Shown one piece after another: positions 8,535 through 17,186 of a stretch of DNA of 64,000 nucleotides (position 1 is its first letter; every line of letters starts with the position of its first letter). Source of the DNA: Salinibacillus aidingensis (GTDB lineage Bacteria; Bacillota; Bacilli; Bacillales; Alkalibacillaceae). The stretch is taken from NCBI RefSeq assembly GCF_039522525.1, contig NZ_BAAADO010000005.1, positions 186,001-250,000 on the forward strand. Reading direction: 5' to 3'. The notes under the pieces are model-generated. The model saw only the letters and a list, made by a program, of their open reading frames with translations, was not told the origin of the DNA and searched no databases. Made by a program: the position numbers and the translations under genes.

Positions 8535-9290
8535 ATGGCGAAATGGACGTTTAACCATATTGAAACTATTGGACATATTACAGAGGATAATGATTTTTAC
8601 AGACAGTATCACTATCCGGAAATGCTGATCCGTTATGATAGTAATTTTATAGAATTTAAGCAGATGCCAACGTTGGTGCAGTTAAAAGAGCTGGAGCAGA
8701 ATATGCGTGAATTTCATCGGCAGTATAACCAGAGGCATCTTAAATTTGAGTTTCCCGATAATCAGAAGCCTGTTTTTGATGTAATGAACTATTTAAAAGA
8801 GAACAAGTATGATGTAGGCTTCCTGGAATTGTACTCAATTGAGCCTGATCAATTCCCCCGTGTAGAAAATCATCCAGATATTGAAGTGAAAGAAGTAACG
8901 GATGAGCTTTTCAATGACTTTATCAAACTTCAGTATAAACAGGATATTGAAAATGGTGAGGAATTTGCCAAGGGAAAAATACAATTAAATGAGCGTCAGC
9001 ATAAGAATGACCAGTATATGAAGGTTGTCGCTTACTATAAAGGTAAGCCAGCAGGTACAATGAATGTAATTTTGTCGGAGCAGACAGTAGAAATTGATGA
9101 TCTGGCTGTGCTTGAAGAACATCAACGTAAGGGAATCGGCTCCAGACTTCAGCGTTTTGTGATGGATCGCTTCCCGGAAAGCACAATCATTCTGGTTGCT
9201 GATGGAGAGGATACACCGAGAGAAATGTACCAGAAACAGGGTTATCAGTATCAGGGATTTAAGTATGAGGCGTTAAAAATTGAGAAATAA
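8535..9290 (+). CDS. GNAT family N-acetyltransferase
   Basis: A 251-residue protein in two parts. Residues 1-110 look like a degenerate GNAT-like fold (QYHYPEMLIRYDSNFIEF). Residues 115-250 form a complete GNAT domain with motif A, DDLAVLEEHQRKGIGSRL, which holds the acetyl-CoA pyrophosphate loop QRKGIG. GYQYQGFKYEAL at the C-terminus is the usual last strand. The acceptor substrate is unknown. The start has GGGGAAGAGG upstream. It is transcribed alone and ends at a strong hairpin. Confidence 0.85.
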   Translation: MAKWTFNHIETIGHITEDNDFYRQYHYPEMLIRYDSNFIEFKQMPTLVQLKELEQNMREFHRQYNQRHLKFEFPDNQKPVFDVMNYLKENKYDVGFLELYSIEPDQFPRVENHPDIEVKEVTDELFNDFIKLQYKQDIENGEEFAKGKIQLNERQHKNDQYMKVVAYYKGKPAGTMNVILSEQTVEIDDLAVLEEHQRKGIGSRLQRFVMDRFPESTIILVADGEDTPREMYQKQGYQYQGFKYEALKIEK

Positions 9291-9322
9291 GAATGACATT
9301 GTACAACGATTTACCTTATTTA

Positions 9323-9362
9323 TGTAACAAAAGGGGCTGTCATCTGACAGTCCTTTTTGTTA
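9323..9362. terminator. Bidirectional terminator
   Basis: A long stem of about 18 bp with a 4-nt loop (GTAACAAAAGGGGCTGTC against GACAGTCCTTTTTGTTAC), with T tracts in both directions. It ends the GNAT transcript. Confidence 0.85.
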
Positions 9363-9474
9363 CATATCGATTCAATCCTTCACTCCTTCATAACAGATAA
9401 ATTGTATCCTTCACAAACACCCATACATACAGCATAAATAAATATGAGGGGATCAAATGTGAAGGAGGACAATC

Positions 9475-10380
9475 ATGTATTCTTATCTTAATGGTACACA
9501 GTATAATGCATATAATCTTGTGCAAACGGATACTCATCTGTTAGCAGATATTCAGAAAGCCATTCATGGAGAGTATAGTGCCATTGCCTGTTATGCGAGC
9601 TTAGCTGAGATGGCACCTGCAAAGGATGTGAAGGAAAAAATAGTTGAGATACGACAGGATGAAAAACGGCATTTTGAGGAGTTCAGTCATATTTATACAA
9701 ACCTGTCAGGACAAAGCCCGGATTATACCATTACTGAGGAATGTCCGGAAAACTATAGAGCAGGGATTGAATTTGCATTTAAAGATGAACAGGAAACCGT
9801 TGACTTTTATTTGGATATAGCCGATCGGGCTGATGACCCATATATTAAAGACAGGTTCCGTCGTGCGGCTGCCGATGAACAGAATCATGCCGTCTGGTTT
9901 ATGTTTTTTATCTCAAAGTTAAGAAATCGTGATATCGAGCATCGTCAAATCGAGAATTTTGGTGCAAAAGGGGCGTTGGGTGCAGCTGCACTGACTCTCC
10001 CTCAAATGTTAACGTATGCCCTTCAGGATGAATATCTGGCCCAAGCGAGATATGAAAATGTTTTGGCAACCTTTGGGGATATCAGAACGTTCACTCAAAT
10101 AAAAGAAGCAGAAAGGCGACATATCCAGGCGCTTTTGCCACTTTTTGAACGGTATCAGGTGCCGCTTCCTCAAAATATCGCCCAGAGTTTTGTCAGCACA
10201 CCGGATAGTATTAAAGCCGCATATCAGGCTGGCGTTCAGGGTGAGATAGAAAATATTTCAATGTATGATCGGTTCCTGGCCTATAATCTTCCTTTTGATG
10301 TGAGGACTGTTTTTCAGCAGGTCCGGAATGCTTCTGTCAATCATTTGGCAGCGTTTGAAAGAGGGCTTGCCAGAGCATAG
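9475..10380 (+). CDS. Tandem ferritin-like protein (rubrerythrin-like plus DUF2202-like)
   Basis: A 301-residue all-helical protein with two di-iron four-helix units. Residues 20-155 have Glu/ExxH-type ligands in GEYSAIACY, RQDEKRHFEEF, KDEQETVDFY and DEQNHAVWF. Residues 175-300 have DEYLAQARYENVL, EAERRHIQALLPLF, GEIENISMY and VNHLAAFERGL, resembling the DUF2202 ferritin-like family. The second unit lacks the final ExxH glutamate (SVNH). Such domains bind iron or act in peroxide and oxygen chemistry; the actual activity is not evident. A GAAGGAGG site precedes the ATG. The two units in one chain are unusual. Confidence 0.8.
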   Translation: MYSYLNGTQYNAYNLVQTDTHLLADIQKAIHGEYSAIACYASLAEMAPAKDVKEKIVEIRQDEKRHFEEFSHIYTNLSGQSPDYTITEECPENYRAGIEFAFKDEQETVDFYLDIADRADDPYIKDRFRRAAADEQNHAVWFMFFISKLRNRDIEHRQIENFGAKGALGAAALTLPQMLTYALQDEYLAQARYENVLATFGDIRTFTQIKEAERRHIQALLPLFERYQVPLPQNIAQSFVSTPDSIKAAYQAGVQGEIENISMYDRFLAYNLPFDVRTVFQQVRNASVNHLAAFERGLARA

Positions 10381-10444
10381 GGTATATACACTCACTTATA
10401 TTTTGCGAATAAAAGATTGTTGACCAATCTCCCTGTAAGTTGAA

Positions 10445-10486
10445 AGAAAAAGGTGGTCCTCCTAAAGGAACCACCTGATCTTTTTC
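10445..10486. terminator. Bidirectional terminator between convergent genes
   Basis: A GGTGGTCCT/AGGAACCACC stem with GAAAAA on one side and TTTTTC on the other. It separates the ferritin-like gene (+) from the HAD gene (-). Confidence 0.85.
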
Positions 10487-10491
10487 GTATA

Positions 10492-11385
10492 TTAAAATTT
10501 TTCAGGTGCAGGTTCATTTCCCTGCTTCATTTCCTCAAGCATTTCTTCAATCGCATAAGCGACTCCATCTTCTTCATTCGTTTTCGTTTTATAGTTGCAG
10601 AGGGATAAAATCTCCTCGGCTGCATTTTCCATGGCCACGCCACGTCCTGCTCGTTCCAGCATGCTTTTATCATTTAAATTATCACCCATAGCCATAACAT
10701 CCTCCATGGAAATGTTCATTTGTTTAGCTAGTCGCTCGAGGGCCATTCCTTTTTGTGCATTCGGGTGATTAAATTCAAGGTTAATGTGACCGGATGACGT
10801 AATGGCGATATCCGATTCATTTTTCAGCTGCTCATAAACCATTTCCAGGTTGTCTGGATTCAAAGATGAACAAAGCATTTTAAAGATCTGAATATCGTTA
10901 TGATTGATTAATTTACGATAATCATCGATAAACTGTATTTTTTCATTCTGAAAGCGCTGATTCACCTGTGTCTCAACTTCTTCTCTTGTCACATCCGGAT
11001 TGGCCGATTTCATAATGTCCTCAAGAACTTCCGCAAACTGCTCCCGGCTTGAAGAATAAATCCCATCACTCGTGAAAAATTCAATATATAAATGGGCATC
11101 CTGACTGACAGCAAGGATTTTTTTGCACGTTTCCCGGTCCATTGGGATACTGTCAATCAAATGGTGGTTCTCATCATAAATAGTCGCCCCGTTTAAGGCA
11201 ATAATCGGACAGTTTATACCTGCATGCTTAAGAGGCTTAATGGCTGCATCATAGGATCTTCCGGTTGCAGCCGCAAACTGTATCCCCTTCGATTGTGCTT
11301 TATTTATCGCTTTGATATTTCTTTCACTAATCATCCCTTTTTCATTTAAAAGGGTTCCGTCAAAATCTGATGCAATGAACTTCAT
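10492..11385 (-). CDS. Cof-type HAD-IIB phosphatase
   Basis: A 297-residue haloacid dehalogenase-type hydrolase with all four HAD motifs. Motif I is DFDGTLL (7-13, nucleophile Asp7), motif II is AATGRS, the motif III lysine is in NAQKGMAL, and motif IV is GDNLND. The insert between motifs II and III is the IIB cap. Members dephosphorylate sugar phosphates, FMN or pyridoxal phosphate; specificity cannot be told here. The start at 11385 has only a weak purine stretch. Confidence 0.9.
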   Translation of the reverse strand: MKFIASDFDGTLLNEKGMISERNIKAINKAQSKGIQFAAATGRSYDAAIKPLKHAGINCPIIALNGATIYDENHHLIDSIPMDRETCKKILAVSQDAHLYIEFFTSDGIYSSSREQFAEVLEDIMKSANPDVTREEVETQVNQRFQNEKIQFIDDYRKLINHNDIQIFKMLCSSLNPDNLEMVYEQLKNESDIAITSSGHINLEFNHPNAQKGMALERLAKQMNISMEDVMAMGDNLNDKSMLERAGRGVAMENAAEEILSLCNYKTKTNEEDGVAYAIEEMLEEMKQGNEPAPEKF

Positions 11386-11593
11386 CTATAACGCCTGCCT
11401 TATTGTAATGTTTTCGTCCTGTTTTTTTGCTATATAGATGGATGAGTCAGAGTCTTTGTTGATTTACATCAACACCGGACATTGTTATCCAATCAATATA
11501 GAGAAGGGGTTTACTTGAAAAACTTTTGTCTATCCTCTAATTTAAACATAGAAGTGTCAAGATTGAAATGCAAAAATGGAAGGTGAATAAAAG

Positions 11594-12361
11594 ATGGATT
11601 TACAGCTGCAAGGAAAACATGTGCTCGTAACGGGTGGTTCAAAAGGTATTGGAAAGGCGATTGCCAAAGAGTTTCTAGAGGAAGGTGCCCGTGTATCGAT
11701 TGCGGCCCGAAACCTGAATGATCTTGAGAAAACAAAAGAAGAATTAGGGCAAGGCATCTCCATTTATCAAACCGATATAACGAATGCAGATGAGCGTGAG
11801 AAACTCATGCAATCCTTTGTGAACGAGCACGGTTCAATTGATGTTCTGATTAATAATGCCGGGGGAAGCAAAGGGGCAAATATCACAGACACAGAAATGG
11901 ATTTATTTTATGATACATTGGAACTGAATTATTTTTCGGCTGTTCATTTAAGTAAGCTGGCTACAGAGCATATGAGAAAGAACAACAGCAACAGCGGCTC
12001 GATTATTAATATTACCTCTATTTATGGACGGGAGAGTGGAGGCAAGCCCACCTATAACAATGCTAAATCGGCTTTAATCAGTTTTACAAAAGCTCTGGCG
12101 GATGAAGTGGTAGCTGATGGAGTTCGAGTGAACAGCATTGCACCGGGAAGTATTCTGCATGAAACCGGAAACTGGCAAAAACGGATTGAAGCAGACCCGG
12201 AAGGCATGAAGCAGTTTGTGAAAAGGGAGATCCCGGGTGGCCGATTTGGTACGCCTGAAGAAATTGCAAATGTGGCTGTGTTTCTTGCTTCAGAAAAGGC
12301 ATCCTGGGTTGTAGGGACAAGCATAAACGTCGATGGAGGCCAGTCGAAAATGAATTTTTAG
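11594..12361 (+). CDS. SDR family oxidoreductase
   Basis: A 255-residue classical short-chain dehydrogenase. The NAD(P)-binding TGGSKGIG is at 13-20, NNAG at 87-90, catalytic Ser142 in ITSIYG, and Tyr154/Lys158 in YNNAKSA. The C-terminal WVVGTSINVDGGQS is the usual tetramer-interface end. It resembles 3-oxoacyl-ACP reductase or glucose dehydrogenase-like members; the substrate is unknown. The stop codon overlaps the ribosome binding site of the next gene, so it is co-translated with the heme O synthase gene. Confidence 0.9.
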   Translation: MDLQLQGKHVLVTGGSKGIGKAIAKEFLEEGARVSIAARNLNDLEKTKEELGQGISIYQTDITNADEREKLMQSFVNEHGSIDVLINNAGGSKGANITDTEMDLFYDTLELNYFSAVHLSKLATEHMRKNNSNSGSIINITSIYGRESGGKPTYNNAKSALISFTKALADEVVADGVRVNSIAPGSILHETGNWQKRIEADPEGMKQFVKREIPGGRFGTPEEIANVAVFLASEKASWVVGTSINVDGGQSKMNF

Positions 12362-12374
12362 GAGGTGAACGAAC

Positions 12375-13295
12375 TTGGCAAAAGAAGTAACCTTCTCCGT
12401 CAATCAGGTGGAAGATGAGCAGGTAAAGCCATCCTTGCTTGCCGATTTAAGAGAGCTTTTTAAAGCAGGCGTTTTAATGGCGAACGTACTCCCTGTTTTT
12501 ACGGGCTTTTGGTTAGCGATCAGGTTAACAGGGCTGTCGTTTTCCGATCATCTTTCTTTGTTGCTGCTGACGATTATCGGCAGTACATGTGTGATGGCAG
12601 GAGCTCTTATTATAAATAACTGGTATGATGTGGATATAGATACCGTTATGAGACGGACGCAAAAGCGGCCAACAGTTACCGGGCACATGTCCTTAAAAAC
12701 GGTATTATGGCTCGGAATTCTTTTAAGTGTTACAGGAATGATTTTATTATGGTTTACCAGTGCTGAAGCGGCGTTTTGGGCTTTTGTCGGCTGGTTTACA
12801 TATGTATGGTTATATACGATGTGGTCCAAACGCAGATATACTTTAAATACGCTGATTGGGAGTGTTTCCGGAGCGGTCACTCCCCTGATTGGCTGGGCAG
12901 CTGTTTCCTCGACCTTTCATTTCATACCCATTGTGCTTTTTTTAGTGATGTTTATTTGGCAGGTGCCTCATACATTTGCTGTAGCTATACGAAAACATGA
13001 TGAGTATAAAGCAGCTGGAGTGGCCATGCTCCCGGTTGTTCATGGAATCGACATTACGAAGCGGCAGACCACGGTATATATTGCCTGTTTATTTCCACTC
13101 CCCTTTTTATTAGCAGAGTTGGGTGTTGCTTTTGTTTTACTCGCCACACTGCTTAATATTGGCTGGTTCATCTTTGCTGTCCGTGGCTTTTTCATGGAAG
13201 ACCATCTGAAATGGGCACGGATGATTTTCCTGTACTCCCTGAACTATCTGGTCATTTTTTATGTTGCCATGATTATCGTAACTGCCGTTTTCTGA
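12375..13295 (+). CDS. ctaB: Protoheme IX farnesyltransferase (heme O synthase)
   Basis: A 306-residue UbiA-superfamily membrane enzyme that attaches a farnesyl group to heme B to make heme O. The first Asp-rich motif is NNWYDVDIDTVMRRTQKRP (81-99). The second conserved loop reads WQVPHTFAVAIRKHDEY and AGVAMLPVVHG. There are about nine membrane segments. The start is TTG at 12375, with GGAGGTGA overlapping the upstream stop. It is not beside ctaA or cytochrome oxidase genes, so it may be a second copy like B. subtilis CtaO. Pairing with an SDR gene is unexpected. Confidence 0.9.
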   Translation: MAKEVTFSVNQVEDEQVKPSLLADLRELFKAGVLMANVLPVFTGFWLAIRLTGLSFSDHLSLLLLTIIGSTCVMAGALIINNWYDVDIDTVMRRTQKRPTVTGHMSLKTVLWLGILLSVTGMILLWFTSAEAAFWAFVGWFTYVWLYTMWSKRRYTLNTLIGSVSGAVTPLIGWAAVSSTFHFIPIVLFLVMFIWQVPHTFAVAIRKHDEYKAAGVAMLPVVHGIDITKRQTTVYIACLFPLPFLLAELGVAFVLLATLLNIGWFIFAVRGFFMEDHLKWARMIFLYSLNYLVIFYVAMIIVTAVF

Positions 13296-13347
13296 GGCTG
13301 GCAAAAATGCACAATAGTAAAGAAGCGCCCGATTAGAAAAACTAATT

Positions 13348-13378
13348 TGTAAGGAGGCTGGGCTGCCCGGCTTCCTTG
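13348..13378 (+). terminator. Probable terminator of SDR-ctaB operon
   Basis: An AAGGAGGCTGGG/CCCGGCTTCCTT stem with a 3-nt loop, followed by a moderately T-rich stretch. Confidence 0.6.
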
Positions 13379-13409
13379 CTGTTATTTTCAAAGAGGGAAG
13401 GTGTATGAT

Positions 13410-13589
13410 GTGGATAAAAAACGTAAAAAAGACCAGGTGAAGCCCGAAATTGAGAAGGTTGATACGGAAGAAATTAAGCATCATACGTCCCATCCTGATC
13501 AAAGTGAAGTGAATATGCAGGATGTAAACTTTGCTCCTGGTGAAAATGGCTATATTTCAGGTGGGAGTGAAGGGAATATTTATGGCTAA
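13410..13589 (+). CDS. Small hypothetical hydrophilic protein
   Basis: A 59-residue, highly charged protein (MDKKRKKDQVKPE start, GENGYISGGSEGNIYG end) with no membrane segment. GTG 13410 is chosen with AGGGAAGGTG upstream; GTG 13401 is an alternative. Its last bases overlap the start of the next small gene (ATGGCTAA), which argues that both are translated. I do not recognise the family. Confidence 0.55.
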   Translation: MDKKRKKDQVKPEIEKVDTEEIKHHTSHPDQSEVNMQDVNFAPGENGYISGGSEGNIYG

Positions 13590-13731
13590 ACAGCAGAGCC
13601 AAAAAGAGGACACAAGGCAAAAGGATCATCACCATGAATTTGCTGAAGAGCTTGCTGATGGGCGTATTAGAGACGAGGTCATCAAACGCCAAATGAAAAG
13701 GCAGAGGAAAAAGGGCTGCGGCGGTCTCTAG
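13582..13731 (+). CDS. Small hypothetical protein, Lys/Arg-rich
   Basis: A 49-residue protein (MAKQQSQKED start; basic tail with KRQMKRQRKK, then GCGGL). The ATG overlaps the end of the upstream small gene by 8 nt, with GAGTGAAGGG as ribosome binding site. A terminator follows directly. A cysteine-glycine tail after a basic helix is curious but undiagnostic. The family is unknown to me. Confidence 0.55.
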   Translation: MAKQQSQKEDTRQKDHHHEFAEELADGRIRDEVIKRQMKRQRKKGCGGL

Positions 13732-13740
13732 AAAGAATCA

Positions 13741-13769
13741 AGGGAGGCAGAATAAACTGCCTCCCTTTA
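13741..13769 (+). terminator. Terminator of small-gene pair
   Basis: The stem AGGGAGGCAG/CTGCCTCCCT with a 6-nt loop, followed by TTTAATT. Confidence 0.8.
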
Positions 13770-13853
13770 ATTGGTTTGCACCCTTGATTTGTGACGAATC
13801 ATTCAAAGAAGGCCACTCCGGCTTTACAACTGCCTCCTTAACAGCCACTCTGG

Positions 13854-14216
13854 CTATTGAGGATAACTATTATATAAAAACCACAGCAAAGCAAGCATAA
13901 CGATATCAAGGCGGGCCTCAAATAAAAAGGACATAAATCCTGTTTCCAAAATAGGGATTTTGGTCAGGAATATGGCACCAAACATAATGAAAATCAAAGG
14001 GATAGAAGCGAGCTTAACCCACTTTTGCGCGATAAAGCAGAGAGCTCCTATCACTTCAATGACCGCAATAACCTTGACCATAATCAGGGGATAAGGAAGT
14101 CCCATATGAACAAAGTGCTGGCCAAAATCCTCATTTATTAATTTCATGATTCCGGATGTGAGAAAAACAAAGGCCGTAACATAGCTCATCACTTTTAACG
14201 GTGACAGTCTGTACAT
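13854..14216 (-). CDS. DoxX family membrane protein
   Basis: A 120-residue, four-helix membrane protein of the DoxX-like family. It starts LSPLKVMSYVTAFVFLTSGIMKL and has the typical VKVIAVIEVIGALCFI second helix pair. Relatives take part in quinol or thiol redox processes, but no catalytic residue can be named here. AGGGAGGGATTTC precedes the ATG. A family B repeat lies upstream at 14271-14320. Confidence 0.8.
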   Translation of the reverse strand: MYRLSPLKVMSYVTAFVFLTSGIMKLINEDFGQHFVHMGLPYPLIMVKVIAVIEVIGALCFIAQKWVKLASIPLIFIMFGAIFLTKIPILETGFMSFLFEARLDIVMLALLWFLYNSYPQ

Positions 14217-14270
14217 GAAATCCCTCCCTCATTCACTTTATGCAGGGATGAGGACAAACAGTCATATTTT

Positions 14271-14320
14271 TTATCACGCATAACTGGCCGTAATACACCC
14301 ACAGATGGAAGTTTCACTTT
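14271..14320. repeat. Dispersed repeat, family B, copy 2
   Basis: TTATCACGCATAACTGGC, GTAATAC, then CCCACAGATGGAAGTTTC. It matches the copy at 53573-53626 over nearly the whole length (about 50 bp), and the copy at 15-62 over its right half. Confidence 0.75.
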
Positions 14321-14484
14321 TGTTGCAGGAAATTATAAAATATCGGGTTTGTGGCTAAGAAATCAGGGGAGGACATGTCCGGCTCCGGCGAAGTTGACTT
14401 TCCTGAAAAAGGGATGAATCTACCACTGTTTGAGGTTTGGCATTATAATGGAAATAGAAATTTGTATAGAAAAGGTGTTTTAAC

Positions 14485-15603
14485 ATGAAAAAAGTCATTG
14501 TAGCAGGTGCGGGTATTTTAGGTGCTTCAACAGCCTATCACTTAGCGAAGGACGGAGCAGAAGTAACCATTGTGGATCGATTCGATGAGGGGCAGGCGAC
14601 AGACTCAGCAGCAGGCATGATCTGCCCGTGGCTGTCCCAGCGCCGAAATAAGGCGTGGTACCAGTTAGCCAAAGGCGGTGCCCGCTATTTTCCTGATCTA
14701 GTTCAGCAATTGGCAGAGGATGGAGAGGAGAATACCGGATATTATCGTTCAGGGACTCTTTTCGTTCATTCAGATAAAGAAAAATTGGAAAAGAAGATAA
14801 AGATGGCGGAAAAAAGACGGGAGGATGCACCCGAAATTGGTGAAATTACCACTCTCAGTCCTGAAGAAACCCAAAAATACTTCCCGCCATTAAAGGAAGG
14901 TTATCATGGGGTTCTGGTCAGTGGCGGTGCACGTGTAGACGGACGTGCCATGCGTAAGGCGCTTATTCGCGGAGCTTCGAAGCATGGGGCTGTTTTTGTG
15001 GAAGGAGATGCCACTCTTACCTTTGACGGGAACCGTGTGACAGGCGTTCAAGTGAATGACGAAACCTTTGAGGCGGATGAAGTCATCGTAACGGCCGGAG
15101 CATGGTCAAAAGACATGATAAAGCCACTGGGAATGGACCTGGACATTACGTATCAGAAGGGGCAGGTCGTTCATCTGGAAATCCCGGGGGTGGATACTCA
15201 TCAATGGCCTGTCATTATGCCCCCTAATGATCAGCACATTCTGGCCTTTGAAAGTGGCAGAATAGTGATTGGCGCCACCCATGAAAATGATACTGGACTG
15301 GACGTGCGAGTGACAGCTGGAGGCGTCAGTGAGGTTCTCGGGAAAGCTCTGGATGTGGCCCCTGGCTTGTCAGAGAGCACAATCATTGATACAAGAACAG
15401 GATTCCGCCCTTACACACCTGGGTTTCTGCCGGTCATTGGTCCTCTGCCGGGCTTTGAAGGCATCTATCTTGCCAATGGACTCGGTGCATCCGGACTTAC
15501 CAGTGGACCATACCTAGGAAGAGAACTTGCTAAGCTGGTGTTTAATAAGCAAACCGAAATTGATATAAGCTTATATGATGTAAAAGGAGCCATCCAATCT
15601 TAA
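14485..15603 (+). CDS. FAD-dependent amino acid oxidoreductase (DAO family)
   Basis: A 372-residue flavoprotein of the D-amino acid oxidase/glycine oxidase group. It has the dinucleotide fold GAGILGASTAYHLA (8-21) with the acidic strand end VTIVDR. The C-terminal FAD loop reads TGFRPYTPGFLPVIGP and LANGLGASGLTSGP. It probably oxidises a secondary or D-amino acid; the substrate is not evident. AAAAGGTG precedes the ATG. It is transcribed alone. Confidence 0.88.
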   Translation: MKKVIVAGAGILGASTAYHLAKDGAEVTIVDRFDEGQATDSAAGMICPWLSQRRNKAWYQLAKGGARYFPDLVQQLAEDGEENTGYYRSGTLFVHSDKEKLEKKIKMAEKRREDAPEIGEITTLSPEETQKYFPPLKEGYHGVLVSGGARVDGRAMRKALIRGASKHGAVFVEGDATLTFDGNRVTGVQVNDETFEADEVIVTAGAWSKDMIKPLGMDLDITYQKGQVVHLEIPGVDTHQWPVIMPPNDQHILAFESGRIVIGATHENDTGLDVRVTAGGVSEVLGKALDVAPGLSESTIIDTRTGFRPYTPGFLPVIGPLPGFEGIYLANGLGASGLTSGPYLGRELAKLVFNKQTEIDISLYDVKGAIQS

Positions 15604-15658
15604 GGCATAATTGTTTTGCATTTAAAATAGAAGATGAATCAGGGGAGAGGGGAAAACG

Positions 15659-16264
15659 ATGCAAAAGGTCATGAAATCCATGTATGAAACAATCATGATC
15701 ATTCTGGTTATGATGACAATCATAACGCTATGGACAGAGAACACCTACAATTCCACGATTAATTGGGTAGTATGGGCGATATTCTTTATTGACTTTGTGA
15801 TTCGTCTCATCTTTACCCTGGATCGCTGGACATTTATTAAGCAAAATCCCTTTCTCCTCATTGCCATTATTCCGCTGGATCAGTTTTTTCAGGTGGCACG
15901 CATCGTTCGTGTTTTTTACCTGTTCAGAATAAAGACGATCACTAAATACTATATTACCCCGCATATTGATAAACTAACCTATCGGGCAAAGGTCGTCATT
16001 ATAATGGTGATAGTAGGATTGCTGTTCATGGAAGCCCTGTGGATCTGGAATCTTGAAACCACGGTAACCAGCTTTTTTAATGGTCTGTATGTAGTCTTTA
16101 GTCATTTGCTGTTTTTTGGTCATCGAATCTTTCAAATTGAAAATGTTTATGCTATATGGACGCTTACGGCTACTTCCGTTGTAGGGATTGTTATTCAGGG
16201 GTTGGCTCTGCAATGGTTTTTTTCCAAAGCGGAAGGATTTTACAAGCGAAACAAAAAGCAATGA
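15659..16264 (+). CDS. Voltage-gated-channel-like membrane protein with degenerate pore
   Basis: A 201-residue protein with six hydrophobic segments. The fourth carries the regular arginines of a voltage sensor (ARIVRVFYLFRIKTITKYY, about residues 80-98), and a pore-like pair follows (about 115-190). Where potassium channels have TVGYG, the sequence reads HLLFFGHRIF, so the selectivity filter is not conserved. It could be a non-selective or dead channel, or a pure voltage-sensor protein. GGGGAGAGGGG precedes the ATG. Confidence 0.65.
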   Translation: MQKVMKSMYETIMIILVMMTIITLWTENTYNSTINWVVWAIFFIDFVIRLIFTLDRWTFIKQNPFLLIAIIPLDQFFQVARIVRVFYLFRIKTITKYYITPHIDKLTYRAKVVIIMVIVGLLFMEALWIWNLETTVTSFFNGLYVVFSHLLFFGHRIFQIENVYAIWTLTATSVVGIVIQGLALQWFFSKAEGFYKRNKKQ

Positions 16265-16323
16265 TATAGCGAAACATGAATTGTACATAGAAGAACGTGA
16301 CTCTGTAGATGAGGTGAGGAGGA

Positions 16324-16984
16324 ATGAAGAATCTGTTAAGATCTGTGACGGATTTTGTTACGACGAAGAAGGGGATGTGGGTGACCCTTTCTACATGGCT
16401 GCTGCTGACTCTCCTGTTAGCGGTTTTTGCTCCAAGTGCACGGGATTATGTCGTCTCAAGTGTTGATTCCCTCCCGGAGGATGCTCAATCCGTCATCGCA
16501 CAAAATAAGGTAGATGAATATTTTGAAGGCGGCGATACTATTCCAGCCATGCTCGTCTTTCAATCTGAAGACGAGCTTGCACCAGAAACACTGATTGATT
16601 TATTTGGGGACATCACACCGGAAAATGTGGGTCAGTAACCAGGTTCCGTTGTATTCCTTTGTATTCTTAGTGGCGCTGGGAATTGATTATAATATCATAT
16701 TAATTTCCCGGTTTTTAGAGGAGCGACGCAGGCACCCGGTTAAGAAGGCCGTGACGATCGCTGTGGAAAATACAGGCGGAGTGATTTCATCAGCCGGGAT
16801 TATCCTTGCTGCTACCTTTGCCGTCTTAATGACCCAGCCGATTCAGATATTATTTGTTTTTGGCTTTATCGTCGCCATGGGCATATTATTGGACACCTTT
16901 ATTATCCGGGGAGTACTCATGCCGGCTTTAATTGTATTAATTGAAAAAGATAAAAAGGGACAGACAGAATCCCGGGCAGAATAA
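16324..16984 (+). pseudogene. MMPL family transporter, internally deleted
   Basis: The first 100 codons match the start of an MMPL/RND-type exporter (VTDFVTTKKGMWVTLSTWLL, SSVDSLPEDAQSVIAQ). They end at a TAA at 16636-16638. A second frame then gives the last part of the same family: NQVPLYSFVFLVALGIDYNI, SRFLEERRRHP and GILLDTFIIRGVLMPALI, up to 16984. Family members run to about 700 residues or more, so most of the middle is gone and the join near 16620-16640 is out of frame. The original start (GAGGTGAGGAGGA, ATG 16324) and a terminator remain. Confidence 0.88.
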
Positions 16985-16989
16985 ATCAA

Positions 16990-17042
16990 GGGGCTTAACC
17001 GTCACGTATCTAACTGGTGAATGGTTAAGCCTTCCTTTTTTT
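16990..17042 (+). terminator. Terminator after MMPL remnant
   Basis: The stem GGCTTAACC/GGTTAAGCC, separated by about 22 nt, followed by CTTCCTTTTTT. Confidence 0.7.
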
Positions 17043-17186
17043 CGGGGAAAATATAGATATAGTCCGGTGATTTGTTCAAAAAAGGTTCACATATATTCAA
17101 AAATTGTTAAGCAACTTTCATCAAACTTTCACACGAATCAAATAGAATAACTGTAGATGTCTTGTACACTGATAGGAGGAAAGGAA

